A DNA stretch of 64,000 nucleotides, taken from contig NZ_JAAIXZ010000016.1 in the NCBI RefSeq assembly GCF_010894435.1, forward strand, positions 62,001-126,000, read 5' to 3'. Of the stretch, positions 43,579 through 52,310 are shown piece after piece. This stretch comes from Pyxidicoccus trucidator (GTDB lineage: Bacteria > Myxococcota > Myxococcia > Myxococcales > Myxococcaceae). Positions within the stretch are counted from its first letter, which is position 1. Every line of letters begins with the position of its first letter. The position numbers and the translations under genes were made by a program. The notes below the pieces were generated by a model. The model saw only the letters and a list, made by a program, of their open reading frames with translations. It searched no databases and had not been told where the DNA came from.

Positions 43579-44417
43579 ACCGAGGTCACCTCCACCACTT
43601 CGTAGACGGCGTCGGTCGTGTCGGGGGTCAAGGACACGACGTCGCAGGTCTTCAGTTGCTCCGGCTTCCCGACGGGAATGACGAACTTCGCGACCGACTT
43701 CGCTACCTCGATGGCGGTCGGGCGCTCCTGCTCCGGATCCCTCAGCTTCACGCGAGCGTCCACGAGCTCCTCTACGGCTGCGCCGACCTGCTTCTGGACG
43801 TGGAAGGTCACCAGACTCCTCTTGATCTTCAAGGTCTGGGGAGGCGGCAGCGACAGGTCGACGCGACTCGTGGCGGTTCCCCGGTCGAAGACGAGGTAGC
43901 TGACGCCACCGGGAAAGACCGCCTGGATGTCGTAGAAGTACGGGCGCAGGCGCTGGTCCCAGGTCGCGATTCCCAGGTCACTCGTCGTGCGCTTCGGGGC
44001 GCCGCTCTTCTTGATCTCGAACTCGACACCGGCGACTGGGCTGTCGTCATGGTCCCAGACGAGCTTGATTCTGGGGATTACACCCGTGGGCATGTGCAGC
44101 GCGCGGATGGGGCACTCGGCCCGGTTCACCTGGACCTGCTCGTCGTCCGGGGCAATCAGCTCCGGCGAGCCGTCAGGGCGGACGACGTGCACGGTGTGGT
44201 CGCCCTCAACGATGGGGATGAAGCGCGCGAGACCGTTCGCGCCGGTGTCCATGGGATTGCCATCCACCGTGACGCGCACATTGGGGAGCGCGTCGTCGTT
44301 GTCACCGCCATACACGAGGACGATGAGACCCGTCTTCTCGACCGGACAGGTCGAAACGCCGCCCGCGAGGGCCCTCGCGGCCTCGTTGGCAGCGGCCAGC
44401 GCAGCCTGGAAGTTCAT
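43575..44417 (-). CDS. Protein with Ig-like/carboxypeptidase-regulatory-like repeats
   Basis: A 280-residue cytoplasm-type protein (no signal peptide) starting MNFQAALAAANEAARALAGG. Residues 25-100 and 110-185 look like two small beta-sandwiches of the CarboxypepD_reg/transthyretin type (LIVLVYGGDNDDALPNVRV, KLVWDHDDSPVAGVEFEI, DLGIATWDQRLRPYFYDI), and 190-280 is a further beta-rich domain. It is the middle gene of an overlapping trio (four bases with each neighbour). Such domains often serve as scaffolds or carriers for large secreted partners. It might chaperone or tether the nitrilase-like protein; that is only inference from the operon. Confidence 0.55.
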   Translation of the reverse strand: MNFQAALAAANEAARALAGGVSTCPVEKTGLIVLVYGGDNDDALPNVRVTVDGNPMDTGANGLARFIPIVEGDHTVHVVRPDGSPELIAPDDEQVQVNRAECPIRALHMPTGVIPRIKLVWDHDDSPVAGVEFEIKKSGAPKRTTSDLGIATWDQRLRPYFYDIQAVFPGGVSYLVFDRGTATSRVDLSLPPPQTLKIKRSLVTFHVQKQVGAAVEELVDARVKLRDPEQERPTAIEVAKSVAKFVIPVGKPEQLKTCDVVSLTPDTTDAVYEVVEVTSV

Positions 44418-44776
44418 GGGCGACCTCCCCGGGACGCGAGCTCGAGACGGGTATAGATGACATCCATCTTCTCACTCTCCTCGAGGCTCGAATCGCGCAG
44501 GAGCCGCTCGATCCAGGATTGGCCTTGCCGCGACTCGAAGCCGGGCCCCTGGTCGAACACGAGGTAGATGAACAGCAGGAGCTCTCGTTCTCGCGCGAGG
44601 TCGTACTCGTTCGCGCGAGAGATCGCGTCGTGGATGAGCGCGCGCATCGCCTTCTCGTCGGCAAGGCGTGCGTCGTCGGGGAAGAGCTTCGCGAGGCTGC
44701 GAAGGGCGATTCCCACGAAGGTCTCGCGCTGCGGGGCGGCAAGAGTCTCCAGCTGCACTCTGCGGATGGTGAGCAT
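44414..44776 (-). CDS. Small all-helical protein, first gene of the nitrilase-like operon
   Basis: A 120-residue helical protein beginning LTIRRVQLETLAAPQRETF with a mid-segment ALIHDAISRANEYDLARE and ELLLFIYLVFDQGPGFE. Small helical proteins of this kind are encoded next to secreted effectors in type VI and related loci, where they act as adaptors or immunity factors; I assign this from general resemblance only. I start at ATG 44776, which opens the conserved pattern; an in-frame ATG at 44794 is also possible, and neither has a clear ribosome binding site. It overlaps the next gene by four bases. Confidence 0.5.
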   Translation of the reverse strand: MLTIRRVQLETLAAPQRETFVGIALRSLAKLFPDDARLADEKAMRALIHDAISRANEYDLARERELLLFIYLVFDQGPGFESRQGQSWIERLLRDSSLEESEKMDVIYTRLELASRGGRP

Positions 44777-44925
44777 CAGGCGCAAGCGTAGCATGCCGGC
44801 CCGGCCCGGCGGACGCAGCCGGCGAAGGGCACCTACGCTCGAGGTTGTAGGCCCCATCCAGCGGGTCCTGGTTCCCCGACTGCGCCGCCCTACCGCGCGC
44901 CCGCTCGCTCGCTGCTCCGTCCGGG

Positions 44926-45363
44926 TCAGGACGTGATGGCGCCCCAGAACAACACCGCGAAGCCTCCAAGCTCGCCGACGACCAGCGCGACCATGGAGCC
45001 GACCATCACCGCGGGTGGAAGCTCGCCTCGCCCGAGCTTGTGGGGACGCGCGAACTGGTTGTCCGTGTCCTGCAAGACGCCGTGGACGACGTAGCTCGAC
45101 AGGCCGAACGCGAAGAAGCCAATCACCGAGAGGACCGCGACCAGCTCGACGGTGGCGTCCAGCGTGCTGAGGATGACGAAGCGCTCGACGACCAGACACG
45201 CGAACGAATACAGCAGCGCGGCCCGGTGGGCGATGTCGACGTAGGGTGTGGCCTGGGCCTTGGGGCTCCGGGCAATCTGGGCGTACTTCCAGACGCCGAA
45301 CAACAGGCCGGCCAGCAGGAAGCCGCCGGCCGAGAAGACTGCGATGCTCTGGGCAAGATTCAT
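44926..45363 (-). CDS. Small integral membrane protein, four predicted segments
   Basis: A 145-residue membrane protein with four hydrophobic helices: about 6-26 (IAVFSAGGFLLAGLLFGVW), 47-66, 70-92 (LVAVLSVIGFFAFGLSSYVV) and 120-142 (AVMVGSMVALVVGELGGFAV). No charged motif suggests transport or catalysis. ATG at 45363 begins the first helix after only a few residues. It is divergent from an AraC-type regulator 59 bases away, which may control it. I do not recognise the family. Confidence 0.75.
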   Translation of the reverse strand: MNLAQSIAVFSAGGFLLAGLLFGVWKYAQIARSPKAQATPYVDIAHRAALLYSFACLVVERFVILSTLDATVELVAVLSVIGFFAFGLSSYVVHGVLQDTDNQFARPHKLGRGELPPAVMVGSMVALVVGELGGFAVLFWGAITS

Positions 45364-45422
45364 GGCGCGAGTGTGGAGCTTCCGCACCACCGGGGATTGT
45401 ACGAACCGGCTACGCTGGGTGG

Positions 45423-46250
45423 ATGCTTCGTGCACGCGTCGACCTGTGGCAGGACCGGGTGCTGTCCATCGCACGGCTGGGTCGCGTGGCCATGCATGCA
45501 CACACGGGCGCGGCGCTGCTCGTGGGAATCGACGGCCGGTTCGGCTTCCGCCTCGGGCACCCCGCCTCGAGGTGGCAGGCCGTCGAGCACCTCGTCATCG
45601 CGCCCGGCTGCCTCCATGAGCTGGACTGCGGCGAGACGCTGATGGGAGTCGTGCACCTGACCCCGGGCCAGGTCGACCACCGGCAGCTCTGCGAGCAGGC
45701 CGAGCTGCCCGCCTTCGAGAGCGTGCACGTGCTCGGCACACCCCGGCGGCGGCAAGAGGAGCTCAGGGCCATCTTCGCGGGCGAGTTCCCGGTTGCCGAG
45801 CTCGAGGCGTGGGTGCGGCGGCAGGTCGGGCCTCCTCCGGGGCGGTATGCGAGCGACGCCCGGGTGGAGGAGGTCGCGGCGTTTATCTCCCGTCAGCCGG
45901 AGGCCATCTGGCGGCTCGACACGCTCGCCGCGCGCGCGGGCGTCTCCCCTTCCCGGCTGCAGCACTTGTTTCGCGCCGAGCTCGGCGTCACGCCCCGGCA
46001 GCTGCGGACGTGGCAGCGCCTGCGCGAGGTCAGTCGGCGGTTCGCCGCGGGCGAGAGCCTCACGCTGGCGGCGCATGAGGCGGGGTTCGTCGACTCGGCG
46101 CACATGAGCAAGGCGTTCCGGCACTTCTTCGGGATTGCTCCCTCGCGGGTGCTCTCGGGCGGGACTCACGTGCGGGTACATGAGTCCCCCCGTCCCCTGA
46201 CTGAGCAGACCTTGCTTCCGCGTCAGTACAGCTCGGCGGTCGCGAGGTAG
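45423..46250 (+). CDS. AraC-family transcriptional regulator
   Basis: A 275-residue regulator. The N-terminal half (1-130) looks like a cupin-type sensor (VAMHAHTGAALLVGIDGRFG, VEHLVIAPGCLHELDCGE). The C-terminal pair of helix-turn-helices (about 153-250) has LDTLAARAGVSPSRLQHLF and LTLAAHEAGFVDSAHMSKAF, with RHFFGIAPSR, the AraC signature. ATG 45423 follows the short divergent gap to the membrane-protein gene, which is the obvious candidate target. Effector not known. It converges on the poly-proline protein gene with 11 bases between the stops. Confidence 0.9.
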   Translation: MLRARVDLWQDRVLSIARLGRVAMHAHTGAALLVGIDGRFGFRLGHPASRWQAVEHLVIAPGCLHELDCGETLMGVVHLTPGQVDHRQLCEQAELPAFESVHVLGTPRRRQEELRAIFAGEFPVAELEAWVRRQVGPPPGRYASDARVEEVAAFISRQPEAIWRLDTLAARAGVSPSRLQHLFRAELGVTPRQLRTWQRLREVSRRFAAGESLTLAAHEAGFVDSAHMSKAFRHFFGIAPSRVLSGGTHVRVHESPRPLTEQTLLPRQYSSAVAR

Positions 46251-46261
46251 GGAGTGGGCAA

Positions 46262-47626
46262 CTAGCGCTTGGCGATGGGCTCGCCGGGGTGGGCCTCGTT
46301 GTAGAGCGCCACCCACTTCTCCAGTTCGAAGTGCGAGGCGTCCTCGCCGAAGGGCACGACGTTGCCCTGGGCATCCGTGGAGGGCGTGCCCCAGGGGGCG
46401 GGGGCATCCGGCGTGGCGGAGTAGGCCCAGCGGACGAGAGTGGCCAGGTCCGAGGGAGTCATCTTGTTCCAGCGCATGGCATCGCCCACCATCCCGCCGA
46501 AGTTGCCATTGCGCACGTCGCCCAGGTTGGTGTTGGCGTCTCCCAGGGAGCCGTGGGCATGCTGGACGCCATTGCCACCGGCGAGGCCCTGGGCCAGCTC
46601 GATGAAGGCACTGAAATGATGTGTCACGGTGCTGGCGTGCGGAAAGTTGCTGTCGATGACGGAGGAGTTGAAGCCCTCGTCGGCGTTCTGCAGCGTCCCA
46701 CACAGCGCGTAGAGCGTCTCCTCGAGGGAGGAGCCGGCGCGGTGGCCGTGGCGTCCGGCGAGGTTCTCCCCGCTGAAAGGGCCCGGCGGCTCGCTGGCGA
46801 ACGAGAACGTGACGAGATGGCGGAACAGGCCCGTGTCGTCTCCGGCGATACGGGCCGCCTCGTCCATGATGGAGAACATGTAGTCAGCGGGAGAGAGCGT
46901 CCCGGCAGCGACCTGCCCCAGCTGGCCGACCGCGAACTCATACATGCGCAGCTCGTTGCCATTGAGGCGGCGGATGTCGGCCAGCTCGGACTCGGAGAGG
47001 GGCAGCAGGCCGTTCTGGGTTCGCAGCTCCAACATCCGGGAGATGAGCGCCTCGGCGTCGGGGGCGTCCGCCACCAGCCGGTTCGCCACGGGCCCCAGGC
47101 CCAGGGACTGGATGAGGGCGTCGCGGCCAGGCCCCGGGGGCGTCCCCAGCACGGTGGCGAGCTTCTCCCGCGGCACCGACAGCGGCTGGCCGTATTGGGG
47201 GTGGGAGGACTGGTAGGCCAGCAGGTCCGGGAAGGTGCGCTTCGGGTCATTCGGGTCGACGATGGAGCCGTCGGGGTTGCGGACGACGGCGTGCCCGACC
47301 CCGTCGCGCGAGTCGGTGAGGAAGACGACGGAGGCTCCGGGCTGGGCCAGCGCCATGGCGCGCTCGAGGCAGTTGCTGTTGCCGTCCCCCAGCCGCTCAT
47401 TGCGCAGGGTGGTGGCCGCGCCCTGCGGAGTGCTCGTGGGCACGCCAATCGTTCTCAGGGCCTGGTCCTGGCTGGCCACCTGGGCCTTCGACAGGAACTC
47501 CGTCTTCCCTGAGCGAGACACCTTCGGGGCGGCCTGGACGGGAGGCGGGGGCGGGGGCGGCGGAGGCGGCGCGGGCTTCACCTGGGGAGCAGCGGGCGCG
47601 GCGGACTTCGGGAAGTGGATGTTCAT
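46262..47626 (-). CDS. Poly-proline leader protein with candidate Cys-His-Asp catalytic site
   Basis: A 454-residue protein without signal peptide. GGAG eight bases upstream selects ATG 47626 over the ATG four codons earlier. Residues 14-35 are nearly pure Pro/Ala/Lys with a run of ten prolines. Residues 75-130 contain Cys86 in GDGNSNCLERAMAL, His112 in RDGVGHAVVRNPDG and Asp124 in IVDPNDPKRTF, the order and spacing of a papain-like or transglutaminase-like triad. The C-terminal 300 residues are helical (LRMYEFAVGQLGQVAAG) with a His/Gly-rich section (THHFSAFIELAQG, VQHAHGSLGDA). It is divergent from the small Pro-rich gene at 47,867. A secreted cysteine hydrolase or toxin is possible; no family is recognised with certainty. 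Confidence 0.6.
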   Translation of the reverse strand: MNIHFPKSAAPAAPQVKPAPPPPPPPPPPVQAAPKVSRSGKTEFLSKAQVASQDQALRTIGVPTSTPQGAATTLRNERLGDGNSNCLERAMALAQPGASVVFLTDSRDGVGHAVVRNPDGSIVDPNDPKRTFPDLLAYQSSHPQYGQPLSVPREKLATVLGTPPGPGRDALIQSLGLGPVANRLVADAPDAEALISRMLELRTQNGLLPLSESELADIRRLNGNELRMYEFAVGQLGQVAAGTLSPADYMFSIMDEAARIAGDDTGLFRHLVTFSFASEPPGPFSGENLAGRHGHRAGSSLEETLYALCGTLQNADEGFNSSVIDSNFPHASTVTHHFSAFIELAQGLAGGNGVQHAHGSLGDANTNLGDVRNGNFGGMVGDAMRWNKMTPSDLATLVRWAYSATPDAPAPWGTPSTDAQGNVVPFGEDASHFELEKWVALYNEAHPGEPIAKR

Positions 47627-47866
47627 GGCCTTCTCCATCGAGTTCGAGGCGGAAATTCGTGCGTCTTGAACCGAGGACAAAGGCACGCGGCCGGACGTCG
47701 CGAAAAATCGCCCGGACCCGATTCGGAGAAGGGCTGCACACATCCACCCACTCAACGCCTCGGTCATCTGGACGCCCTGAACGCCAGAGGATGAATCGAG
47801 CGCAACTTTCCAGTGTGCGTGCCGATAACTAGGATGGGTCGCTCACGACCAACGAGGGGGGAGCAG

Positions 47867-48166
47867 ATGTCGAATCGGATTTCACAGGGGAGCCCATTCC
47901 AGCCCGCGATGCTGAAGGGGCCTGACGCGCCTACCGCGCCCGCGGTGGCAACACGCCCGCAGCCTCAGCCGGCACCGGCACCGGCGCCACCGCCGCCCGT
48001 CGACGAGTTCGTCCGCACCGAGGTCCGCGACTTCACACGCGTGGTGGGGGAGGCCGGAGCGACGGCCTCGGCTCGGGGCAACGGAGACATCATCGTCAGG
48101 GGCGACGACGGGGGGAAGCACTCCGAGCCCACCATCCACAATCCAGGAGGCTTCACGATCTGCTAG
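47867..48166 (+). CDS. Small Pro-rich protein, unrecognised
   Basis: A 99-residue protein with GAGGGGGGAG just upstream of ATG 47867, so translation is likely. Residues 20-45 are Pro/Ala/Gln-rich (RPQPQPAPAPAPPPPVDEF); residues 46-99 form a short charged domain (VRTEVRDFTRVVGEAGA, GDIIVRGDDGGKHSE) ending in a single Cys (GGFTIC). There is no signal peptide. Its leader resembles that of the divergent protein at 46,262-47,626, so the two may share a targeting route or work together. It ends one base before the kinase stop. Confidence 0.6.
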   Translation: MSNRISQGSPFQPAMLKGPDAPTAPAVATRPQPQPAPAPAPPPPVDEFVRTEVRDFTRVVGEAGATASARGNGDIIVRGDDGGKHSEPTIHNPGGFTIC

Positions 48167-48167
48167 T

Positions 48168-51100
48168 TCAGCGCCGCGGGGTGTGCTCCGACAGCCACTT
48201 CGCCACGTCGGCGGCGTCCAGCTCCCGCCGCTCTGACGACCGCCCGTAGTCCGTCGCCGCGCCGCGCGCCTCATCCAGCGCGGCCTTGCGCTGCCCGTTG
48301 AGCCACAGCGCCCGGGCCAGGACGAAGCGCGTCTCCGCGACATTGGCGGGGTCGGCGCCATGGGCGGCGCGCAGCTCCAGGGCCCGCCTCGCGGTCTGCT
48401 CCGCCGCGGGGCCCCTGCCCTGCTCCACCTGTGTCAGCGCCAGCCCGGTGAGGATGTCCGCGAGTGCTCCGGAGCCCGTGGCGTCCGCCGCCTGCTTCGT
48501 CCGGGCCGCTGACTCGAACAAGCGCTGCGCCTCCGCCCACCGCCCGCGCGCCGACAGCGCGTGCGCGAGCGTGGACTCGTAGAACACGAAGTCCGCATGT
48601 CCCGCGGGGAGCTTCGCCCGCGCCAGGTGCAGCGCGCGTTCCCCATGTTCGAGCGCCTGCTCGAAGCCACGGCTGCGCAGCTCCAGCAGTGACAGCTGGG
48701 CGTAGGCATCCGCGACCTCCAGGCTGTCTTCGCCAGAGCCCCGGCGCGACAGCGCGAGGACGCGGCGCAGGTCCTCGCGGGCCTCGTCGAACCGCCCCAG
48801 CCCCTGGAGCAGGATGGACCGGTTCGTCAACGGGACGGCCAGGTCCGGGTGCTCCGGGCCGTCCAGGTCCTCCAGCAGCCGTATCGCGCGGTCGTAGTAC
48901 GCCCGTCCAGCGTCGGCGTCGCCCTGCCGCCGGGCGACGCGGCCCAGGCTGGTGAGGGGGGACACCACCCCGGGATGGCGCGGTCCCACCGAGCGCTCCA
49001 TGGCGGAGAGCGCCTGCTGGAAGACCACCTTCGCCTCCTCGTCGCGATTCGCGGAGTAGAGCAGGTTGCCCAACTGGAGGAAGGCTCGCGCCGTGTCCGG
49101 GTGGCTGTCGCCCAGCAGCCGGCGGTAGGTGGCGACGGCCTCCGCGTTGAGCTTCACCGCGGCGTCCGCGTTGCCCTCCGCCGACTCGAGCGAGGCGCGG
49201 TTGGCGAGCAGCCGCGCGGCGAGGACCGGCTCACCGCCCACGCGCTCGAGCGCCGCCGCCGCGAGCTCGGCGCCCAACCGGGCCTCGTCGAAGCGCTTGA
49301 GCCGCCGCCCCGCCGCGAACACCAGGTCCGTCCACGCCCTCGCCGCGAGCAGCTCATGCCGCCCCGCTTCCGCCGCCACCGCCGCGCGCCGCAGCGTCTC
49401 CACCGCGTCTCGGACGAGGCCCGAGTCGTGCTGCGCCAGCGCGTGCAGGTGCAGCACCTCCGCCTCCACCGGCCGGTAGCCGAGGGCCTCCACGTCCTTG
49501 CGCAGCGCCTGGACGGGCTCCATCACCTGGCGGAAGCGGCCGGCCTCGCGCAGCGCGCGCAGCTTCACCAGGGCCAGGCGCGCCTCCTCCACCTTCGTGC
49601 GCAGCGCGGGGTGCGACGGAGGCGGCGTGGGCGAGGCGGTAAGCACCGCCACCTCGCCACAGGAGGCCAGCTCCGGCAGCGCATGGGCCATGCTCAACGC
49701 GCGGGAGACGACCTCACGGTCCGCCGCGAGGTACAGCGAGGAGAGCGACTTCAGCGCCTGCAGGCCGCGAGCAAGGCAGCGGTCCTGCAGCCAGAGCGTC
49801 TCTTCCGGCAGCCGGTCCACCACCGCGGCGCGGCACACCTCCCGGCGCAGCTGGAGCCACTGGTCCGCGTAGGCGCCCGCCACGTCCCGCGAGGCGCCCC
49901 AGGCCGCGTCCGCATGGGGCAGCCCGGTGGCAGCGAAGGCCTGGGTGATGGCTCCCTGGGCCGTCGCGTCCCAGATGCCACCCAGCGCCTGCTGTTGGGA
50001 GTCGCAGGCGGCCAGCCGGGTGTGCTGGGAGTACTGCGGCGCCGCGAAGGCGGTGGCGGCGCCGAGCACCACCACCCCGGCGACCGCGAGCCGGGCACGC
50101 CGCTTCCCCGCGTCCCGCGAGAGCTGCTGCAGCAGGACGCGCATCGACGGGTGACGGCGCGACGGCTCATGGGCCAGCCCCCGCAGCACCACGGTCTTCA
50201 GCCAGCCGGGGACCCTGGCCCCCCTGCCCGCCGGGACGGGGCTGACCCTGCCGAGCGTGATGTTCTTGCAAACCTCGTCCACGCTCTCCCCGGTGAAGGG
50301 ACGCTCGTCGAAGAGGGCCTCGAACAGCGACGCGCAGAAGCTGAACTGGTCCGAGAGCGCGTCGACGGCGCGGCCCTCGAGCTGCTCGGGCGGCATGTAG
50401 GCCGGCGTCCCCATGATGCGCCCGGGACGGGTGAGCTTGACGTCCAGCGCGCCACTGCTGGCAGCGGTCACCGCGAGCTCGGGGCGCGCGGCGCGAGCCC
50501 CCGAGGCCTGTAGCACCAGCCCGAAGTCGGTGAGGCGCGCGCGGCCGTCCTCGCCCACCAGCAGGTTGTCCGGCTTGATGTCGCGGTGAATCAGCCCGTG
50601 GGCGTGCGCCGCCTCGAGCCCTCGGCCGACCTGCACGAAGACGTCGACCACCTCGCGCCAGCTTCGAGGCGCCTGGCGCAGCCACTCGCGCAGGTTCCCA
50701 CCGCGCACGTACTCCATGGCGATGAACAGGCCTCCGTCCCACATGCCCACGTCGTGGATGCCCACCACGTTGGGGTGCTCCACCCGCGCCATCGCCTGGG
50801 CTTCGCGCTGCAGCCGGGGTTGCGCCTCGGCCCCCAGCAGCGCGACCAGCTCGCTTCGCAGCAGCTTGAGGCACACGGTGCGGTCCAGCTCGGGGTCCCA
50901 CGCGGTGTAGACCACTCCCATGCCGCCCTCTCCCACGGGCCGCAGCACGACGTAGCGGCCCACCCGCGTACCCTGCGCGAGGCCTCCACGCTGAGGCGTC
51001 GAGGGCTGGCTGGGGGGCGCGGTGTCCGGCCCGCCATGGCGCGCGCGCTTCGGCGAGAGCGGCACCGTGCGTTCCGGGTCCCCTGTATCGCCCACGTCGT

Positions 51101-51242
51101 CGGCGCCAGCGTTCAGCCACTGCGCCAGCAGCTCTCGGCAGGAGGAACAGGAGGCGACGTGCGCGTCGAGCTCCGCGCGCATGGCTTCAGGCAGGTGGCC
51201 ACCGGCGTAGTCCAGCAGCGCGTTTTCATCGAGGCAGCCCAT
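48168..51242 (-). CDS. Ser/Thr protein kinase with N-terminal anti-sigma-type zinc motif and TPRs
   Basis: A 1024-residue membrane kinase. Residues 1-45 have His28, Cys32 and Cys35 (HVASCSSC), the HxxxCxxC zinc motif of anti-sigma factors. The kinase domain (about 97-365) has GEGGMGVVY, Lys126 in VCLKLL, the catalytic loop HRDIKPDN (His219, Asp221), DFG (239-241) and GTPAYMPPEQLEG. One membrane segment lies at 384-402 (RLAVAGVVVLGAATAFA). Residues 520-1010 are tandem TPRs (LFQLGNLLYSANRDEEA type). It follows the sigma-like gene by nine bases. The zinc motif suggests it binds that sigma factor, so phosphorylation could control release; this is inference. The kinase core looks active. Confidence 0.9.
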   Translation of the reverse strand: MGCLDENALLDYAGGHLPEAMRAELDAHVASCSSCRELLAQWLNAGADDVGDTGDPERTVPLSPKRARHGGPDTAPPSQPSTPQRGGLAQGTRVGRYVVLRPVGEGGMGVVYTAWDPELDRTVCLKLLRSELVALLGAEAQPRLQREAQAMARVEHPNVVGIHDVGMWDGGLFIAMEYVRGGNLREWLRQAPRSWREVVDVFVQVGRGLEAAHAHGLIHRDIKPDNLLVGEDGRARLTDFGLVLQASGARAARPELAVTAASSGALDVKLTRPGRIMGTPAYMPPEQLEGRAVDALSDQFSFCASLFEALFDERPFTGESVDEVCKNITLGRVSPVPAGRGARVPGWLKTVVLRGLAHEPSRRHPSMRVLLQQLSRDAGKRRARLAVAGVVVLGAATAFAAPQYSQHTRLAACDSQQQALGGIWDATAQGAITQAFAATGLPHADAAWGASRDVAGAYADQWLQLRREVCRAAVVDRLPEETLWLQDRCLARGLQALKSLSSLYLAADREVVSRALSMAHALPELASCGEVAVLTASPTPPPSHPALRTKVEEARLALVKLRALREAGRFRQVMEPVQALRKDVEALGYRPVEAEVLHLHALAQHDSGLVRDAVETLRRAAVAAEAGRHELLAARAWTDLVFAAGRRLKRFDEARLGAELAAAALERVGGEPVLAARLLANRASLESAEGNADAAVKLNAEAVATYRRLLGDSHPDTARAFLQLGNLLYSANRDEEAKVVFQQALSAMERSVGPRHPGVVSPLTSLGRVARRQGDADAGRAYYDRAIRLLEDLDGPEHPDLAVPLTNRSILLQGLGRFDEAREDLRRVLALSRRGSGEDSLEVADAYAQLSLLELRSRGFEQALEHGERALHLARAKLPAGHADFVFYESTLAHALSARGRWAEAQRLFESAARTKQAADATGSGALADILTGLALTQVEQGRGPAAEQTARRALELRAAHGADPANVAETRFVLARALWLNGQRKAALDEARGAATDYGRSSERRELDAADVAKWLSEHTPRR

Positions 51243-51251
51243 GGCGCGAGC

Positions 51252-52136
51252 TCACTTCTGGAACAGCTGACTCATGCGCAGGTCCAGGTTGCTGCGGAGC
51301 AGGCGGATGACGCTCTGCAGCTCCGCGGGACTCAGCTGGTAGCGCTCCTTCATCAGGCGCAGCGTGTGCTTTACCATGGCCTCACGGGCGTTACCCAACC
51401 GGCGGCTCAGGGTGGCGCGGTGCACCTGGTAGTACTGCGCAAGCTGCTCCACCCCCACGCCATCCGCGAAGTGGAGCCGCAAGAGCGTCTTGTCCTGGGG
51501 GTCCAGCGCCTCCAGCGCGGCCCGGAAGCACTCGGCGAACTCGCGCTGGTGACGGCGGCGGAGGTAGTCGAGCTCCGGGTCCGCGCGGTCCGACGGGAGG
51601 TTGAGCAGCGCGTCGTCGCCCTCCTGCTGGCGGGCGGGGCCTCGCAGGTTCAGGGCGTCACGGAGGACCGCGGCCCGCACCCAGCCCATCAGCGGGCCGC
51701 GGCCCGAGTAGTCCAGGATGCGGGGTCGGTCGCCCACGAACAGCTTCTGCCGGAGCTGCTGGGTGAGGTCCTCCAGGAACGCGGGCGACTTGTCCATCCG
51801 CTCCGCGGCCCTGACGGCTTGCGAGAGGATCTTCTCATCGAAGTGGCGCAGGGCGAGAGGCTCGTTCCGCGAGCACGCGAAGGCGAGCAGCAGGTCTCCC
51901 ACGTGGAGCGCCTCCAGGCTCTGCTCCACCGAGGTGCCGGGCAGGAGCCGCTCCGCCAGGAAGGCGACGAAGCCCTCCACGGGAACCTCCAGGTCCGGCC
52001 ACGCCGCTGCCGCCTGCGCGACACGGGCCTGGAGCCGAACCTCGAGCGCCGCGCCGTCAAGGCCGGTGGCGGCAACACCTTCCGGGAGGTGTTCGACGAA
52101 GACGGCTGCCAGGTTCGAGGGCGGCGCGGGGAGCAC
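51252..52136 (-). CDS. RNA polymerase sigma-factor-like protein
   Basis: A 294-residue protein of the distant ECF-like group found in myxobacteria. A long, unusual N-terminal region (1-120) precedes a sigma-region-2-like part (DYSGRGPLMGWVRAAVLRDALN, about 142-165) and a region-4-like helix-turn-helix (about 222-262: DKTLLRLHFADGVGVEQLAQ, YYQVHRATLSRRLGNAREAM). GTG 52136 is the only start in frame near the conserved part; the ribosome binding site is weak. It is followed nine bases later by a kinase carrying an anti-sigma-type zinc motif, so the two likely form one switch. Targets unknown. Confidence 0.75.
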   Translation of the reverse strand: MLPAPPSNLAAVFVEHLPEGVAATGLDGAALEVRLQARVAQAAAAWPDLEVPVEGFVAFLAERLLPGTSVEQSLEALHVGDLLLAFACSRNEPLALRHFDEKILSQAVRAAERMDKSPAFLEDLTQQLRQKLFVGDRPRILDYSGRGPLMGWVRAAVLRDALNLRGPARQQEGDDALLNLPSDRADPELDYLRRRHQREFAECFRAALEALDPQDKTLLRLHFADGVGVEQLAQYYQVHRATLSRRLGNAREAMVKHTLRLMKERYQLSPAELQSVIRLLRSNLDLRMSQLFQK

Positions 52137-52154
52137 GGCCGCATTCTAACATTG

Positions 52155-52310
52155 CTACGCCCCCACGACCTTCTTCGCCAGGTACGACGCGAGCGGCCCG
52201 AACAGCTGCGTCAGGTCCTCGGGCAGGGGCTGGCCCCAGAGCCGGAAGGCCTCGGCCACGGGCGCACCGAGCCGATTGCGAAACCGCGTTGCAAGTATCC
52301 CGACTCCCAT
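52155..52310 (-). CDS. Possible 51-residue protein upstream of the sigma-like gene
   Basis: A short frame beginning at ATG 52310 (GVGILATRFRNRLGAPVAEA) and ending KKVVGA, 18 bases before the sigma-like gene. Its composition is protein-like (amphipathic helix LTQLFGPLASYLAKKV) but no ribosome binding site is seen, and the frame extends further upstream into the divergent gene. It could be a leader peptide or chance. Confidence 0.3.
   Translation of the reverse strand: MGVGILATRFRNRLGAPVAEAFRLWGQPLPEDLTQLFGPLASYLAKKVVGA

Noticed and set aside
40735-44776. Calling the nitrilase-like operon part of a type VI secretion system
   Set aside because: No VgrG, Hcp, PAAR or sheath gene is visible; only a general resemblance of the small helical protein supports it.
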